Assembly: GCA_910585645.1 (NCBI GenBank)
Contig: CAJUFP010000181.1
Coordinates: 1-6,279 of the forward strand
Direction: 5' to 3'
Length of the DNA stretch: 6,279 nt
Source of the DNA: an uncultured Hungatella sp.
GTDB lineage: Bacteria > Bacillota > Clostridia > Lachnospirales > Lachnospiraceae
The stretch's first letter is position 1; each line of letters begins with the position of its first letter. Made by a program: the position numbers and the translations under genes. Below the pieces are notes generated by a model. It was not told the DNA's origin, searched no databases, and worked only from the letters and a program-made list of their open reading frames with translations. This document shows, piece after piece, positions 1-5,849 of the stretch.

Positions 1-173
1 AAATCGAGGGAAAACGCCACTTTTGTTTCTTGCAAGTGTTAAAGACGGGATTATACTACATATTTTATACAAAATCCACAGAATATTAGAGAAAATATGG
101 TAAATTATCGAAAAGTTGACGGTGATATCGGGGAGTTTGTCGTAATTAAACCGTGGATGTTCCAATTATGTGC

Positions 174-202
174 TTTACAGGTGTTGTTTCTTTTATTATA
201 AT
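174..202 (+). promoter_or_regulatory. SigA-type promoter of the microprotein gene
   Basis: A -35 box TTTACA (174-179) and a perfect -10 box TATAAT (197-202) are separated by exactly 17 nt. This predicts a transcript start near 209 and a leader of about 44 nt before the ATG at 253. The boxes are seen directly; the assignment to the vegetative sigma factor is inference from consensus. Confidence 0.8.
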
Positions 203-209
203 AGAAACA
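185..209. promoter_or_regulatory. Candidate operator: inverted repeat across the -10 box
   Basis: The arms TGTTTCT (185-191) and AGAAACA (203-209) are perfect reverse complements separated by 11 nt, and the -10 box lies inside the spacer. A repressor bound here would block the promoter. The symmetry is real, but the region is AT-rich and a 7-bp arm can arise by chance. No regulator family is recognised. Confidence 0.35.
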
Positions 210-252
210 GATATAAGCAGCTGATGTGATGATCCATAAGGAGGTGGTTAAT

Positions 253-384
253 ATGACAGGTAAAGAGGTGGTTAATCTCATAAGAAAACTAAAAGAAAAG
301 GGTATGAGCAGTGATGAGATTCTTGAGATCATCGAGTACATTGAAACTCATGACCCAAAAGAGCAAGAGTGGGGTAAATCATAA
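253..384 (+). CDS. Unrecognised 43-residue microprotein
   Basis: A short gene of 44 codons from ATG to TAA. The start is fixed by a very strong ribosome binding site, AAGGAGG (238-244), placed 8 nt before the ATG. A consensus promoter lies upstream and an intrinsic terminator begins 13 nt after the stop, so it forms a complete monocistronic unit. The product is charged and probably all helical: MTGKEVVNLIRKLKEKG forms one amphipathic stretch, then after MSSDEI a second (LEIIEYIETHDP), which suggests a two-helix hairpin. There is no signal peptide, membrane segment or cysteine. Base composition is clearly more AT-rich than the sigG, coaX and coaBC genes nearby. I do not recognise the family and assign no function. 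A small regulatory or adaptor protein is possible. Confidence is high that it is expressed and low on its role. Confidence 0.75.
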   Translation: MTGKEVVNLIRKLKEKGMSSDEILEIIEYIETHDPKEQEWGKS

Positions 385-396
385 TTGCGTAATATT

Positions 397-450
397 AAGA
401 AAAAGAGTGTAATTTCCAACGGACAGGATGTTACACTCTTTTTCTTTTTT
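397..450 (+). terminator. Intrinsic terminator after the microprotein, probably bidirectional
   Basis: The arms at 397-412 (AAGAAAAAGAGTGTAA) and 431-446 are perfectly complementary over 16 bp with an 18-nt loop, and are followed by a T run to 450. On the minus strand the same hairpin ends in a T-rich arm and lies about 50 nt beyond the sigG stop, so it could end both converging transcripts. Confidence 0.88.
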
Positions 451-498
451 GGACCGGAAGGATGGCAGATGGGCAGGTTTGCAGATAGGGGATCCATG

Positions 499-1275
499 TC
501 AGCTGAGGTAATTTTTCATGGTCTTTAAGGCGTTTTTTTCTAAGCGGGATACCTGGGCCTGGCTGATGTGGATCTCCTCCGCCACCTCGGTCTGGGTTTT
601 GCCCTCGAAGAAGCGCATGTCTATGATATGGCGTTCCCGCTCCGGCAGCCGTTTCATGGCTTCGCTTAGGGAGATGTCCTCCACCCAGTTTTCTTCCAGG
701 TTCTTTTTGTCGCTGATCTGGTCCATGACATAGAGAGGGTCCCCGCCGTCGGTGTACACCGGCTCATAGAGGCTTACCGGGGTCTGGATAGCGTCTAAAG
801 CGTAGGTGATCTCCTCCTTGCTGATGCCGATCTCCTGGGCGATCTCCATGATGGTGGGCTCCTTGGCGTTTTTGCGGGTCAGGCCCTCTTTGGCGTAGAT
901 GGCTTTGTAGGCAGTGTCCCGCAGGGAGCGGCTGACCCGGATGGAGTTGTTGTCCCGAAGATACCGGCGGACCTCCCCTAAGATCATGGGGACGGCGTAG
1001 GTGGAAAACTTTACGTTCTGGGACGTGTCAAAATTGTCAATAGCCTTTATGAGGCCGATGCACCCGATCTGGAACAGATCGTCCACGTTTTCATTGCTGC
1101 CGGAAAAACGCTGGATCACGCTTAATACCAGGCGCAGATTGCCTTTGATGTACTGTTCCCGCGCCTCTTTATCCCCCTGTTTGATCCGCTTAAACAGCTC
1201 TTCTTTTTCCTCGTTGTTCAGTAACGGAAGCTTCGCCGTGTTGACTCCGCAGATTTCGACCTTGTATAGTGACAT
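499..1275 (-). CDS. sigG: RNA polymerase sporulation sigma factor SigG
   Basis: SigG directs core RNA polymerase to late forespore genes (spore coat, germination and DNA-protection genes) after engulfment. The 258-residue product matches Bacillus SigG along its length: the N-terminal KVEICGVNTAKLP signature (5-17), sigma region 2 with NLRLVLSVIQRF (46-57), DDLFQIGCIGLIKAIDNFD (65-83) and STYAVPMILGE (91-101), an RVSRSLRD junction (113-120), region 3 up to about 165, and region 4 with the helix-turn-helix KTQTEVAEEIHISQAQVSRL (226-245). The ATG at 1275 is chosen because GGAGG lies 8 nt upstream and because it gives an N-terminus like Bacillus SigG. An ATG at 1281 would be only 2 nt from that site, and one at 1314 lies inside the leader hairpin. 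No spoIIGA or sigE lies immediately upstream, unlike in many relatives; coaX is there instead. SigF is the main alternative, but the N-terminal signature favours SigG. Confidence 0.95.
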   Translation of the reverse strand: MSLYKVEICGVNTAKLPLLNNEEKEELFKRIKQGDKEAREQYIKGNLRLVLSVIQRFSGSNENVDDLFQIGCIGLIKAIDNFDTSQNVKFSTYAVPMILGEVRRYLRDNNSIRVSRSLRDTAYKAIYAKEGLTRKNAKEPTIMEIAQEIGISKEEITYALDAIQTPVSLYEPVYTDGGDPLYVMDQISDKKNLEENWVEDISLSEAMKRLPERERHIIDMRFFEGKTQTEVAEEIHISQAQVSRLEKNALKTMKNYLS

Positions 1276-1283
1276 ATCCATTA

Positions 1284-1288
1284 CCTCC
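1284..1288 (-). promoter_or_regulatory. Ribosome binding site deciding the sigG start
   Basis: GGAGG on the minus strand ends 8 nt before the ATG at 1275 but only 2 nt before the in-frame ATG at 1281. The spacing therefore selects 1275, giving the N-terminus MSLYKVEICG, against MSRNKVEICG in B. subtilis as I recall it. Confidence 0.8.
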
Positions 1289-1304
1289 GCAAGCTTCTTT
1301 TCTA

Positions 1305-1351
1305 TTACAGCCATGGCATGCCAGATCAGGGATGGACTGGGCCGGCTGTAA
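1305..1351 (-). other. Hairpin in the sigG leader
   Basis: In mRNA sense, TTACAGCC (1351-1344) and GGCTGTAA (1312-1305) are perfectly complementary over 8 bp. Inside them, CCAG and CTGG can add an inner stem. The fold lies between the candidate promoter and the ribosome binding site. From memory, the B. subtilis sigG leader is also reported to form a hairpin that dampens expression; whether this one does the same is inference. Confidence 0.45.
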
Positions 1352-1362
1352 GGTTCTATGAG

Positions 1363-1392
1363 AATGATGTACGGATTTCCATGGATTTATGC
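1363..1392 (-). promoter_or_regulatory. Candidate forespore (SigF/SigG-like) promoter for sigG
   Basis: On the minus strand, GCATA (1392-1388) is followed after 18 nt by CATCATT (1369-1363). This resembles the -35 GNATA and -10 CATNNTA pattern of forespore sigma factors, with one mismatch in the last -10 position. No better SigA promoter is obvious between coaX and sigG. The consensus is loose, so this is a tentative call. Confidence 0.35.
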
Positions 1393-1453
1393 GGTTGGAT
1401 TGCTGAAAATAATTTCCTGTTGAATTTGAGGGAGCGGCCTTGACAGGGAATAA

Positions 1454-1479
1454 GCGGCGCGGTATTGATACCGCGCCGC
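1454..1479. terminator. GC-rich hairpin after coaX, probable terminator
   Basis: A perfect 12-bp inverted repeat, GCGGCGCGGTAT (1454-1465) and its complement (1468-1479), lies 11 nt past the coaX stop on the minus strand. The T run is weak on the minus side (TTATTCC) and better on the plus side (GTTTTTG), where no gene ends. It is best read as the coaX terminator or a transcript-stabilising hairpin that separates coaX from sigG. Confidence 0.65.
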
Positions 1480-1490
1480 AGGTGTTTTTG

Positions 1491-2264
1491 TCAGGAACGG
1501 GGCAGATTTTTATTGTAGAGGATCAGCAGCCCTTTTAATAACAGATCGTCCTCATAGGAGATCTTATGCCTGCACAGAGGCGTGATGAATTTTGCCAGGC
1601 CTCCTGTGGCCACCAGGGACGCGGGGCGTTTTAGCTCCTTTTCCATGCGGTCAATGATGCCGTCGATCATGGCCGCGTTGCCGTACATGATGCCGGAGCG
1701 CATGCAGTCAATGGTGTTTTTGCCGATGACATTGCCTGGGACGTCCAGGCTGATGTAGGGAAGCTGGGCCGTCTTTCCGCTTAAGGAATCCAGGGACACC
1801 TTGAGGCCGGGAAGGATGACGCCGCCGATGTAATTGCCGGAGGGGTCCACCACGCTCATGGTGGTGGCAGTGCCCATGTCAATGACAATGATGGGGCATG
1901 GGTAGTCCCTGATGGCGGCCACGGCGTCCACGATCATGTCCGCTCCCACGGTCTTCGGGTTGTCCATGAGGATGTTGATGCCGGTCTTCATGCCGGAGCC
2001 AACCAGCATGGGCTCAAAGCCGAAGAGCTTTTTGATGGCGGATTTCAGGGTGGAGTTTAAGGGCGGAACCACGGAGGAGATGATCCCCCCTGTGATCTCT
2101 GACTGGGGGATATTGTGGATCTCCAGAACGCTTTTGATGTTGACCGCGTACTCTAAGTCTGTCTTTGCGTGGTTGGTGGTGACCCGCTCCACGAAGTAGG
2201 TTCTCTCGTTGTCAATGGCTCCGATCACAATGTTTGTATTTCCCATATCTATGGTTAAAATCAT
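1491..2264 (-). CDS. coaX: Type III pantothenate kinase CoaX
   Basis: This cytoplasmic ASKHA-fold kinase phosphorylates pantothenate with ATP, the first step of coenzyme A synthesis; type III enzymes are known for needing a monovalent cation and resisting CoA feedback. The 257-residue product has the expected length and motifs: the phosphate-binding DMGNTN (6-11), VGADM with the catalytic aspartate at about 109, VIDMGTATT (127-135), GGVILPG (147-153) and the adenosine motif TGGLA (220-224). Many family members have GADR where this one has GADM (110), a mild departure. The ATG at 2264 is chosen because AAGGAG lies 6 nt upstream and because it starts directly at MILTIDMGN; the longer frame to 2330 adds an unconserved leader. 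It is divergent from coaBC, the next enzymes in the pathway, across 224 nt. I am very sure of the identity. Confidence 0.97.
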   Translation of the reverse strand: MILTIDMGNTNIVIGAIDNERTYFVERVTTNHAKTDLEYAVNIKSVLEIHNIPQSEITGGIISSVVPPLNSTLKSAIKKLFGFEPMLVGSGMKTGINILMDNPKTVGADMIVDAVAAIRDYPCPIIVIDMGTATTMSVVDPSGNYIGGVILPGLKVSLDSLSGKTAQLPYISLDVPGNVIGKNTIDCMRSGIMYGNAAMIDGIIDRMEKELKRPASLVATGGLAKFITPLCRHKISYEDDLLLKGLLILYNKNLPRS

Positions 2265-2320
2265 GTAAGACTCCTTTCCACTTAAAAGGTTGTGTGGTAT
2301 ACTTGGTATGGCGTACGAAA

Positions 2321-2349
2321 AGATTACCATATTTTGACGGAAATATCAA
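2321..2349 (-). promoter_or_regulatory. Candidate SigA promoter of coaX
   Basis: On the minus strand, TTGATA (2349-2344) and TAATCT (2326-2321) are separated by 17 nt, with a TG two bases before the -10. The -35 is good and the -10 poor. It would give a leader of about 50 nt. Other weak options exist nearby. Confidence 0.35.
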
Positions 2350-2357
2350 GAAACCGC

Positions 2358-2421
2358 GAACTGTTTAAGGTGGATTGTCCAAGGCTGGTTGTAACAGTTC
2401 AGATGACCCTTGAACTGTTAC
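2358..2421. repeat. Three-arm inverted repeat between coaX and coaBC
   Basis: The arms are GAACTGTT (2358-2365), GTAACAGTTCA (2391-2401) and TGAACTGTTAC (2411-2421). Arms 2 and 3 are perfectly complementary over 11 bp with a 9-nt loop. Arm 1 can pair with arm 2 over 8 bp instead, so the two folds exclude each other. GGCTGGTT also occurs directly on both sides of the strong hairpin (2383-2390 and 2422-2429). No T run follows, so it is not a simple terminator. It may be an operator, an RNA switch or a dispersed palindromic repeat. Confidence 0.6.
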
Positions 2422-2488
2422 GGCTGGTTCACTGGCAGCGCTGAAAATAACCAAAACAGGCGGGGATTTTTATAGGGGAGGATTTCAT

Positions 2489-3688
2489 ATGTTAAATGGA
2501 AAGACAGTGGTTTTAGGCGTCAGCGGCAGCATTGCGGCCTACAAGATCGCGTATCTGGCCAGCAGTTTAAAAAAGCTTCACGCCAATGTACAGGTGATTA
2601 TGACAAGAAATGCCACGGAGTTTATTACTCCCGTTACCTTTGAGAGCCTTACGGACAGTAAGTGTCTGGTGGACACCTTTGACCGGAATTTTGAGTTCAG
2701 CGTGGAGCATGTGGCGCTGGCAAAAAGGGCGGACATCTTTATGCTGGCCCCGGCCACGGCCAATGTGATCGCGAAAGCAGCCTACGGTCTGGCGGACGAT
2801 ATGCTGACCACCACGTTTCTGGCCTGCAAGTGCCCCAAGTATATTGCGCCGGCCATGAACACGCAGATGTACACGAATCCCATTACCCAGGATAATCTGA
2901 AACGGTGCGCTTCCTTTGGCATGAACATCATTGACCCGGCAGTGGGGTATCTGGCCTGCGGCGACACGGGGGCCGGAAAGATGCCTGAGCCGGAGGTGCT
3001 TCTGGATTATATTATCCATGAGATCGGGTATGCCAAGGACCTGACGGGGAAGAAGGTGCTGGTGACCGCCGGGCCCACCAGGGAGGCCCTGGACCCGGTG
3101 CGGTATCTGACGAATCATTCCACAGGAAAGATGGGGTATGCCATCGCCAAGGCGGCCTCCTGCCGGGGAGCGGAGGTGACCCTGGTGACCGGACCCACGG
3201 AGCTTCCCAGGCCAAGGTTTGTGAAGGTTATCGAGACGGAGAGCGCCAGGGATATGTTTAAGGCAGTGACCTCCGTAAGCCTTGTACAGGACGCCATAAT
3301 CAAGGCGGCAGCCGTGGCGGACTACCGGCCGGCCGTATTTTCCAGTGAGAAGATCAAGAAAAGGGAGGGGGATCTTTCCCTGGCTCTTGAGAGGACGGAC
3401 GACATCATCGGCTACCTGGGGCAGCACAAGCCCAAAGGGCAGTTCTTGTGCGGGTTCTCCATGGAGACGGAGAATCTGATCGAAAACTCCAGGGCCAAGC
3501 TATTGAAGAAAAATCTGGATATGGTGGCAGCCAACAGCTTAAAGGTGGAGGGCGCCGGGTTCGGCACGGACACCAACGTGATCACTCTGATCACCAGGGA
3601 TGGGGAAGTGGAGCTGGGGAAGATGAGCAAAGAGCAGGCTGCGGATAAGATCCTGACAAAGATCTTCTATCCCCAGGTGACTCCGTAG
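2489..3688 (+). CDS. coaBC: Bifunctional phosphopantothenoylcysteine decarboxylase / phosphopantothenate-cysteine ligase
   Basis: A fused enzyme for steps two and three of coenzyme A synthesis: the C-terminal CoaB domain joins cysteine to 4'-phosphopantothenate using CTP, and the N-terminal FMN-dependent CoaC domain decarboxylates the product to 4'-phosphopantetheine. Its 399 residues are normal length. The CoaC half (1-185) shows GVSGSIAAYK (10-19), the catalytic histidine at 74 in VEHVAL, APAT (87-90), PAMNTQM (121-127) and the lid cysteine 157 in YLACGDTGAGKMPEP. The CoaB half shows VTAGPTREALDPVR (192-205), TNHSTGKMG (208-216), AAAVADYRP (273-281) and KIKKREG (288-294), which includes the expected catalytic lysine. 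The start is an ATG with AGGGGAGG 7 nt upstream. The SdpI-like gene follows after 20 nt, with no terminator between. All key residues appear intact. Confidence 0.97.
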   Translation: MLNGKTVVLGVSGSIAAYKIAYLASSLKKLHANVQVIMTRNATEFITPVTFESLTDSKCLVDTFDRNFEFSVEHVALAKRADIFMLAPATANVIAKAAYGLADDMLTTTFLACKCPKYIAPAMNTQMYTNPITQDNLKRCASFGMNIIDPAVGYLACGDTGAGKMPEPEVLLDYIIHEIGYAKDLTGKKVLVTAGPTREALDPVRYLTNHSTGKMGYAIAKAASCRGAEVTLVTGPTELPRPRFVKVIETESARDMFKAVTSVSLVQDAIIKAAAVADYRPAVFSSEKIKKREGDLSLALERTDDIIGYLGQHKPKGQFLCGFSMETENLIENSRAKLLKKNLDMVAANSLKVEGAGFGTDTNVITLITRDGEVELGKMSKEQAADKILTKIFYPQVTP

Positions 3689-3708
3689 ATCGGAAAGGGG
3701 ATATCTCT

Positions 3709-4089
3709 ATGTGGTTTTGGTGGTTTATGTTTTTTAGCGATCTGCTGATTCCCGCGCTCATGGCAGGTTTTGGGTGGATGATGTATCGGCATCCGCCCAA
3801 AAGCATCAATGGCCTGGTGGGCTATCGGACGGCGCGCTCCATGAAAAATCCGGACACCTGGAGGTTTGCCCAGGACTACTGCGGGCGTCTGTGGTGGAAG
3901 GCCGGCTGGTGGATGGCAATACCTTCTGTGGTGATACACCTGCCTCTTTATGGCCGTTCCAATGAGCTGGTGGGAACGGTAGGCGGGATCTTGTGCATGG
4001 TGCAGTGTACGGTGCTGATCGGCTCTATTTTTCCCACGGAGCGGGCCCTAAAGCGAAATTTTACCGGGGACGGGGCGCGAAAAGTGTAA
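3709..4089 (+). CDS. SdpI-like small membrane protein
   Basis: A 126-residue integral membrane protein. I see a first hydrophobic segment at about 2-25, a cytoplasm-like basic loop, a second at about 65-81 and a third at about 86-108, with a basic C-terminal tail. The loop NGLVGYRTARSMKNPDTW (34-51), followed by CGRLWWKAGW (58-67), matches the conserved 'GxRT...W...(G)RLW' signature of the SdpI family. The family's best-known member is the immunity protein against the SdpC toxin in Bacillus; most family members have no known role. No toxin gene is adjacent, so an immunity role is not supported here. The start is an ATG with AAAGGGG 8 nt upstream. It lies 20 nt after coaBC and is probably co-transcribed with it. 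The family call is fairly secure; the function is unknown. Confidence 0.8.
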   Translation: MWFWWFMFFSDLLIPALMAGFGWMMYRHPPKSINGLVGYRTARSMKNPDTWRFAQDYCGRLWWKAGWWMAIPSVVIHLPLYGRSNELVGTVGGILCMVQCTVLIGSIFPTERALKRNFTGDGARKV

Positions 4090-4106
4090 CTTTGCCGTGG
4101 AAAACC

Positions 4107-4135
4107 TTGACGGGACCTGGGATTAATATTACAAT
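4107..4135 (+). promoter_or_regulatory. SigA-type promoter of prfC
   Basis: TTGACG (4107-4112) and TACAAT (4130-4135) each match the consensus at five of six positions and are exactly 17 nt apart. The predicted transcript starts near 4142, giving a leader of about 27 nt. prfC can thus be expressed independently of coaBC, though no terminator is seen between them. Confidence 0.75.
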
Positions 4136-4156
4136 GATTAGGCATTTTAAGGAAGC

Positions 4157-4171
4157 GGAGGAACGATTTTG
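4157..4171 (+). promoter_or_regulatory. Ribosome binding site and TTG start of prfC
   Basis: GGAGG (4157-4161) is 7 nt before TTG (4169-4171). This TTG opens the conserved N-terminus of release factor 3; no ATG in this frame gives a better start. A strong ribosome binding site paired with a weak start codon is typical for such cases. Confidence 0.85.
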
Positions 4172-5761
4172 TCAACGATAACAGAAGAAATAAAGAAGCG
4201 GAGAACATTTGCCATTATATCCCACCCGGATGCGGGCAAGACCACCCTGACGGAGAAGTTCCTTCTCTACGGCGGCGCCATCAACCTGGCGGGAACAGTA
4301 AAGGGGAGGAAGGCGGCCAAGCACGCGGTGTCGGACTGGATGGAGATTGAGAAGGAGAGGGGAATCTCGGTAACCTCGTCAGTTATGCAGTTTGAGTATG
4401 ACGATTACTGCATCAACATCCTGGACACGCCGGGCCACCAGGATTTCTCGGAGGACACCTACAGAACCCTTATGGCGGCGGACAGCGCGGTTATGGTCAT
4501 CGACGGTTCCAAGGGCGTGGAGGCCCAGACCATCAAGCTGTTTAAGGTCTGCGTCATGAGAGGAATCCCCATCTTTACCTTTATCAACAAGATGGACCGG
4601 GAGGCCAGGGACCCCTTTGAGCTGATGGACGACATTGAACATGTGCTGGGGATCCGCACATGCCCCATCAACTGGCCGATCGGCTGCGGGAAGAATTTCA
4701 AGGGCGTCTACGACAGGGAGAAGAGGCAGATCACCACATTCACGGCGGCCATGGGCGGCCAGAAGGAGGTGGCGTCCAGGACTTTTGACGTGGAGGGAAC
4801 CGATGTGGATGCTGTGATCGGCCAGGATTACCACGGGCAGCTTTTGGAGGAGATCGAGCTTTTGGACGGAGCTGCGGATGAGTTTGACTTGGAGCGGGTG
4901 CAGAGGGGAAATCTGTCCCCGGTGTTCTTCGGCTCCGCCCTGACCAACTTCGGCGTGGAGACGTTTCTGCAGCATTTTTTGCAGATGACCACCTCCCCTC
5001 TTCCCAGAAAGACCATAACCGGGGAGATCGACCCCTTTAAGGAGAAGTTTTCCGCCTTTGTGTTCAAGATCCAGGCCAACATGAACAAGGCCCACAGGGA
5101 TCGGATCGCCTTCATGCGCATTGTGTCCGGGAAGTTTGAGGCCGGCATGGAGGTACACCACGTCCAGGGAGGCAAGAAACTGCGCTTATCCCAGCCCCAG
5201 CAGCTGATGGCCCAGGATCGGAAGATCGTGGAGGAGGCCTACGCCGGGGACATTATCGGCGTGTTTGACCCGGGGATCTTTTCCATCGGCGACACTCTAT
5301 GCCTGTCCAATGAGAAGTTCCAGTACGAGGGCATCCCAACCTTCGCCCCGGAGCACTTTGCCAGAGTCCGCCAGGTGGACACCATGAAGCGGAAGCAGTT
5401 CATCAAGGGCGTCAACCAGATCGCCCAGGAAGGCGCCATCCAGATCTTCCAGGAGTTTAACACCGGAATGGAGGAGATCATCGTAGGCGTGGTGGGAGAG
5501 CTGCAGTTCGAGGTCCTGACCTACCGGCTGGAAAATGAGTACAATGTGGAAGTAAAACTGGAGAAGCTTCCATACGAATACATCCGCTGGGTTGAGAACA
5601 AAGGCGAAGTAGACGTAGCAAAGATCCAAGGCACATCCGACATGAAGCGGATCAAAGATCTCAAAGACAATCCCCTGCTGTTATTTGTAAACAGCTGGAG
5701 CATAGGCATGGTCCAAGACCGAAACCCAGGCTTGGTGATGTCGGAATTTGGGCGCAACTAG
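4169..5761 (+). CDS. prfC: Peptide chain release factor 3 (RF3)
   Basis: RF3 is a ribosome-dependent GTPase that removes the class I release factors RF1 and RF2 after peptide release. The 530-residue product has normal family length. The GTPase motifs are complete: P-loop SHPDAGKT (18-25), switch I ERGISVTSS (63-71), DTPGH (86-90), NKMD (140-143) and the G5-like GSALTN (255-260). A beta-barrel domain follows (about 280-390), then the RF3-type C-terminal domain with VGVVGELQFEVL (489-500) and YEYIRWVENK (549-578 in nucleotide terms is not implied; the residues lie at about 509-518). RF3 differs from EF-G by its short length and by the WMEIEKERGIS stretch (57-67). Codon use shifts in the last 75 or so codons toward A-ending codons (GTA, GAA, CCA, CAA), unlike the GC-ending body. 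It ends with TAG just before a large hairpin. The identity is certain. Confidence 0.97.
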   Translation: MSTITEEIKKRRTFAIISHPDAGKTTLTEKFLLYGGAINLAGTVKGRKAAKHAVSDWMEIEKERGISVTSSVMQFEYDDYCINILDTPGHQDFSEDTYRTLMAADSAVMVIDGSKGVEAQTIKLFKVCVMRGIPIFTFINKMDREARDPFELMDDIEHVLGIRTCPINWPIGCGKNFKGVYDREKRQITTFTAAMGGQKEVASRTFDVEGTDVDAVIGQDYHGQLLEEIELLDGAADEFDLERVQRGNLSPVFFGSALTNFGVETFLQHFLQMTTSPLPRKTITGEIDPFKEKFSAFVFKIQANMNKAHRDRIAFMRIVSGKFEAGMEVHHVQGGKKLRLSQPQQLMAQDRKIVEEAYAGDIIGVFDPGIFSIGDTLCLSNEKFQYEGIPTFAPEHFARVRQVDTMKRKQFIKGVNQIAQEGAIQIFQEFNTGMEEIIVGVVGELQFEVLTYRLENEYNVEVKLEKLPYEYIRWVENKGEVDVAKIQGTSDMKRIKDLKDNPLLLFVNSWSIGMVQDRNPGLVMSEFGRN

Positions 5762-5763
5762 GA

Positions 5764-5849
5764 GCCATGCAGGAAGGAGCACATGGATTTCCAGCAGGGA
5801 GCACGCTTTTGCTCACTGAGGGAAAGCCATGTACTCCTTCCTATACGGC
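5764..5849. repeat. Large imperfect hairpin directly after prfC
   Basis: The arms at 5771-5792 and 5821-5842 are complementary at 20 of 22 positions. Inside, CAG/CTG (5795-5797, 5816-5818) and GAGCA/TGCTC (5799-5803, 5810-5814) extend the stem to a 6-nt loop. Outside, GCC (5764-5766) can pair with GGC (5847-5849). It begins 3 nt after the prfC stop. There is no T run behind it, so it is not a standard intrinsic terminator, but it could protect or end the prfC transcript. It may be a dispersed palindromic element. Confidence 0.75.

Noticed and set aside
30..57. Possible promoter TTGCAA-16-TATACT
   Set aside because: No gene follows before the clearly better promoter at 174-202, and the spacing and boxes are only moderate.
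97..201. A 34-codon plus-strand frame starting MVNYRKVDGD upstream of the microprotein
   Set aside because: It has no proper ribosome binding site, ends inside the -10 box of the next promoter and has no coding signature; probably chance.
105..341. Minus-strand frame of 78 codons, Ser/Thr/Ile-rich
   Set aside because: It lies antisense to the microprotein gene and its promoter, lacks a ribosome binding site, and its composition is that of a shadow frame.
2265..2330. 22-residue N-terminal extension of CoaX
   Set aside because: The ribosome binding site AAGGAG sits inside this extension, 6 nt before the ATG at 2264, and the CoaX family begins at the DMGNTN strand; the extension also covers the candidate promoter region.
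2567..3427. Long minus-strand frame of 286 codons opposite coaBC
   Set aside because: It is antisense to a fully conserved CoaBC, rich in Gly/His/Arg/Pro as expected for a shadow of GC-rich third positions, and has no family motif.
4379..5161. Long minus-strand frame of 260 codons opposite prfC
   Set aside because: It is antisense to conserved RF3 sequence, with low-complexity Gly/His/Leu composition; an antisense shadow.
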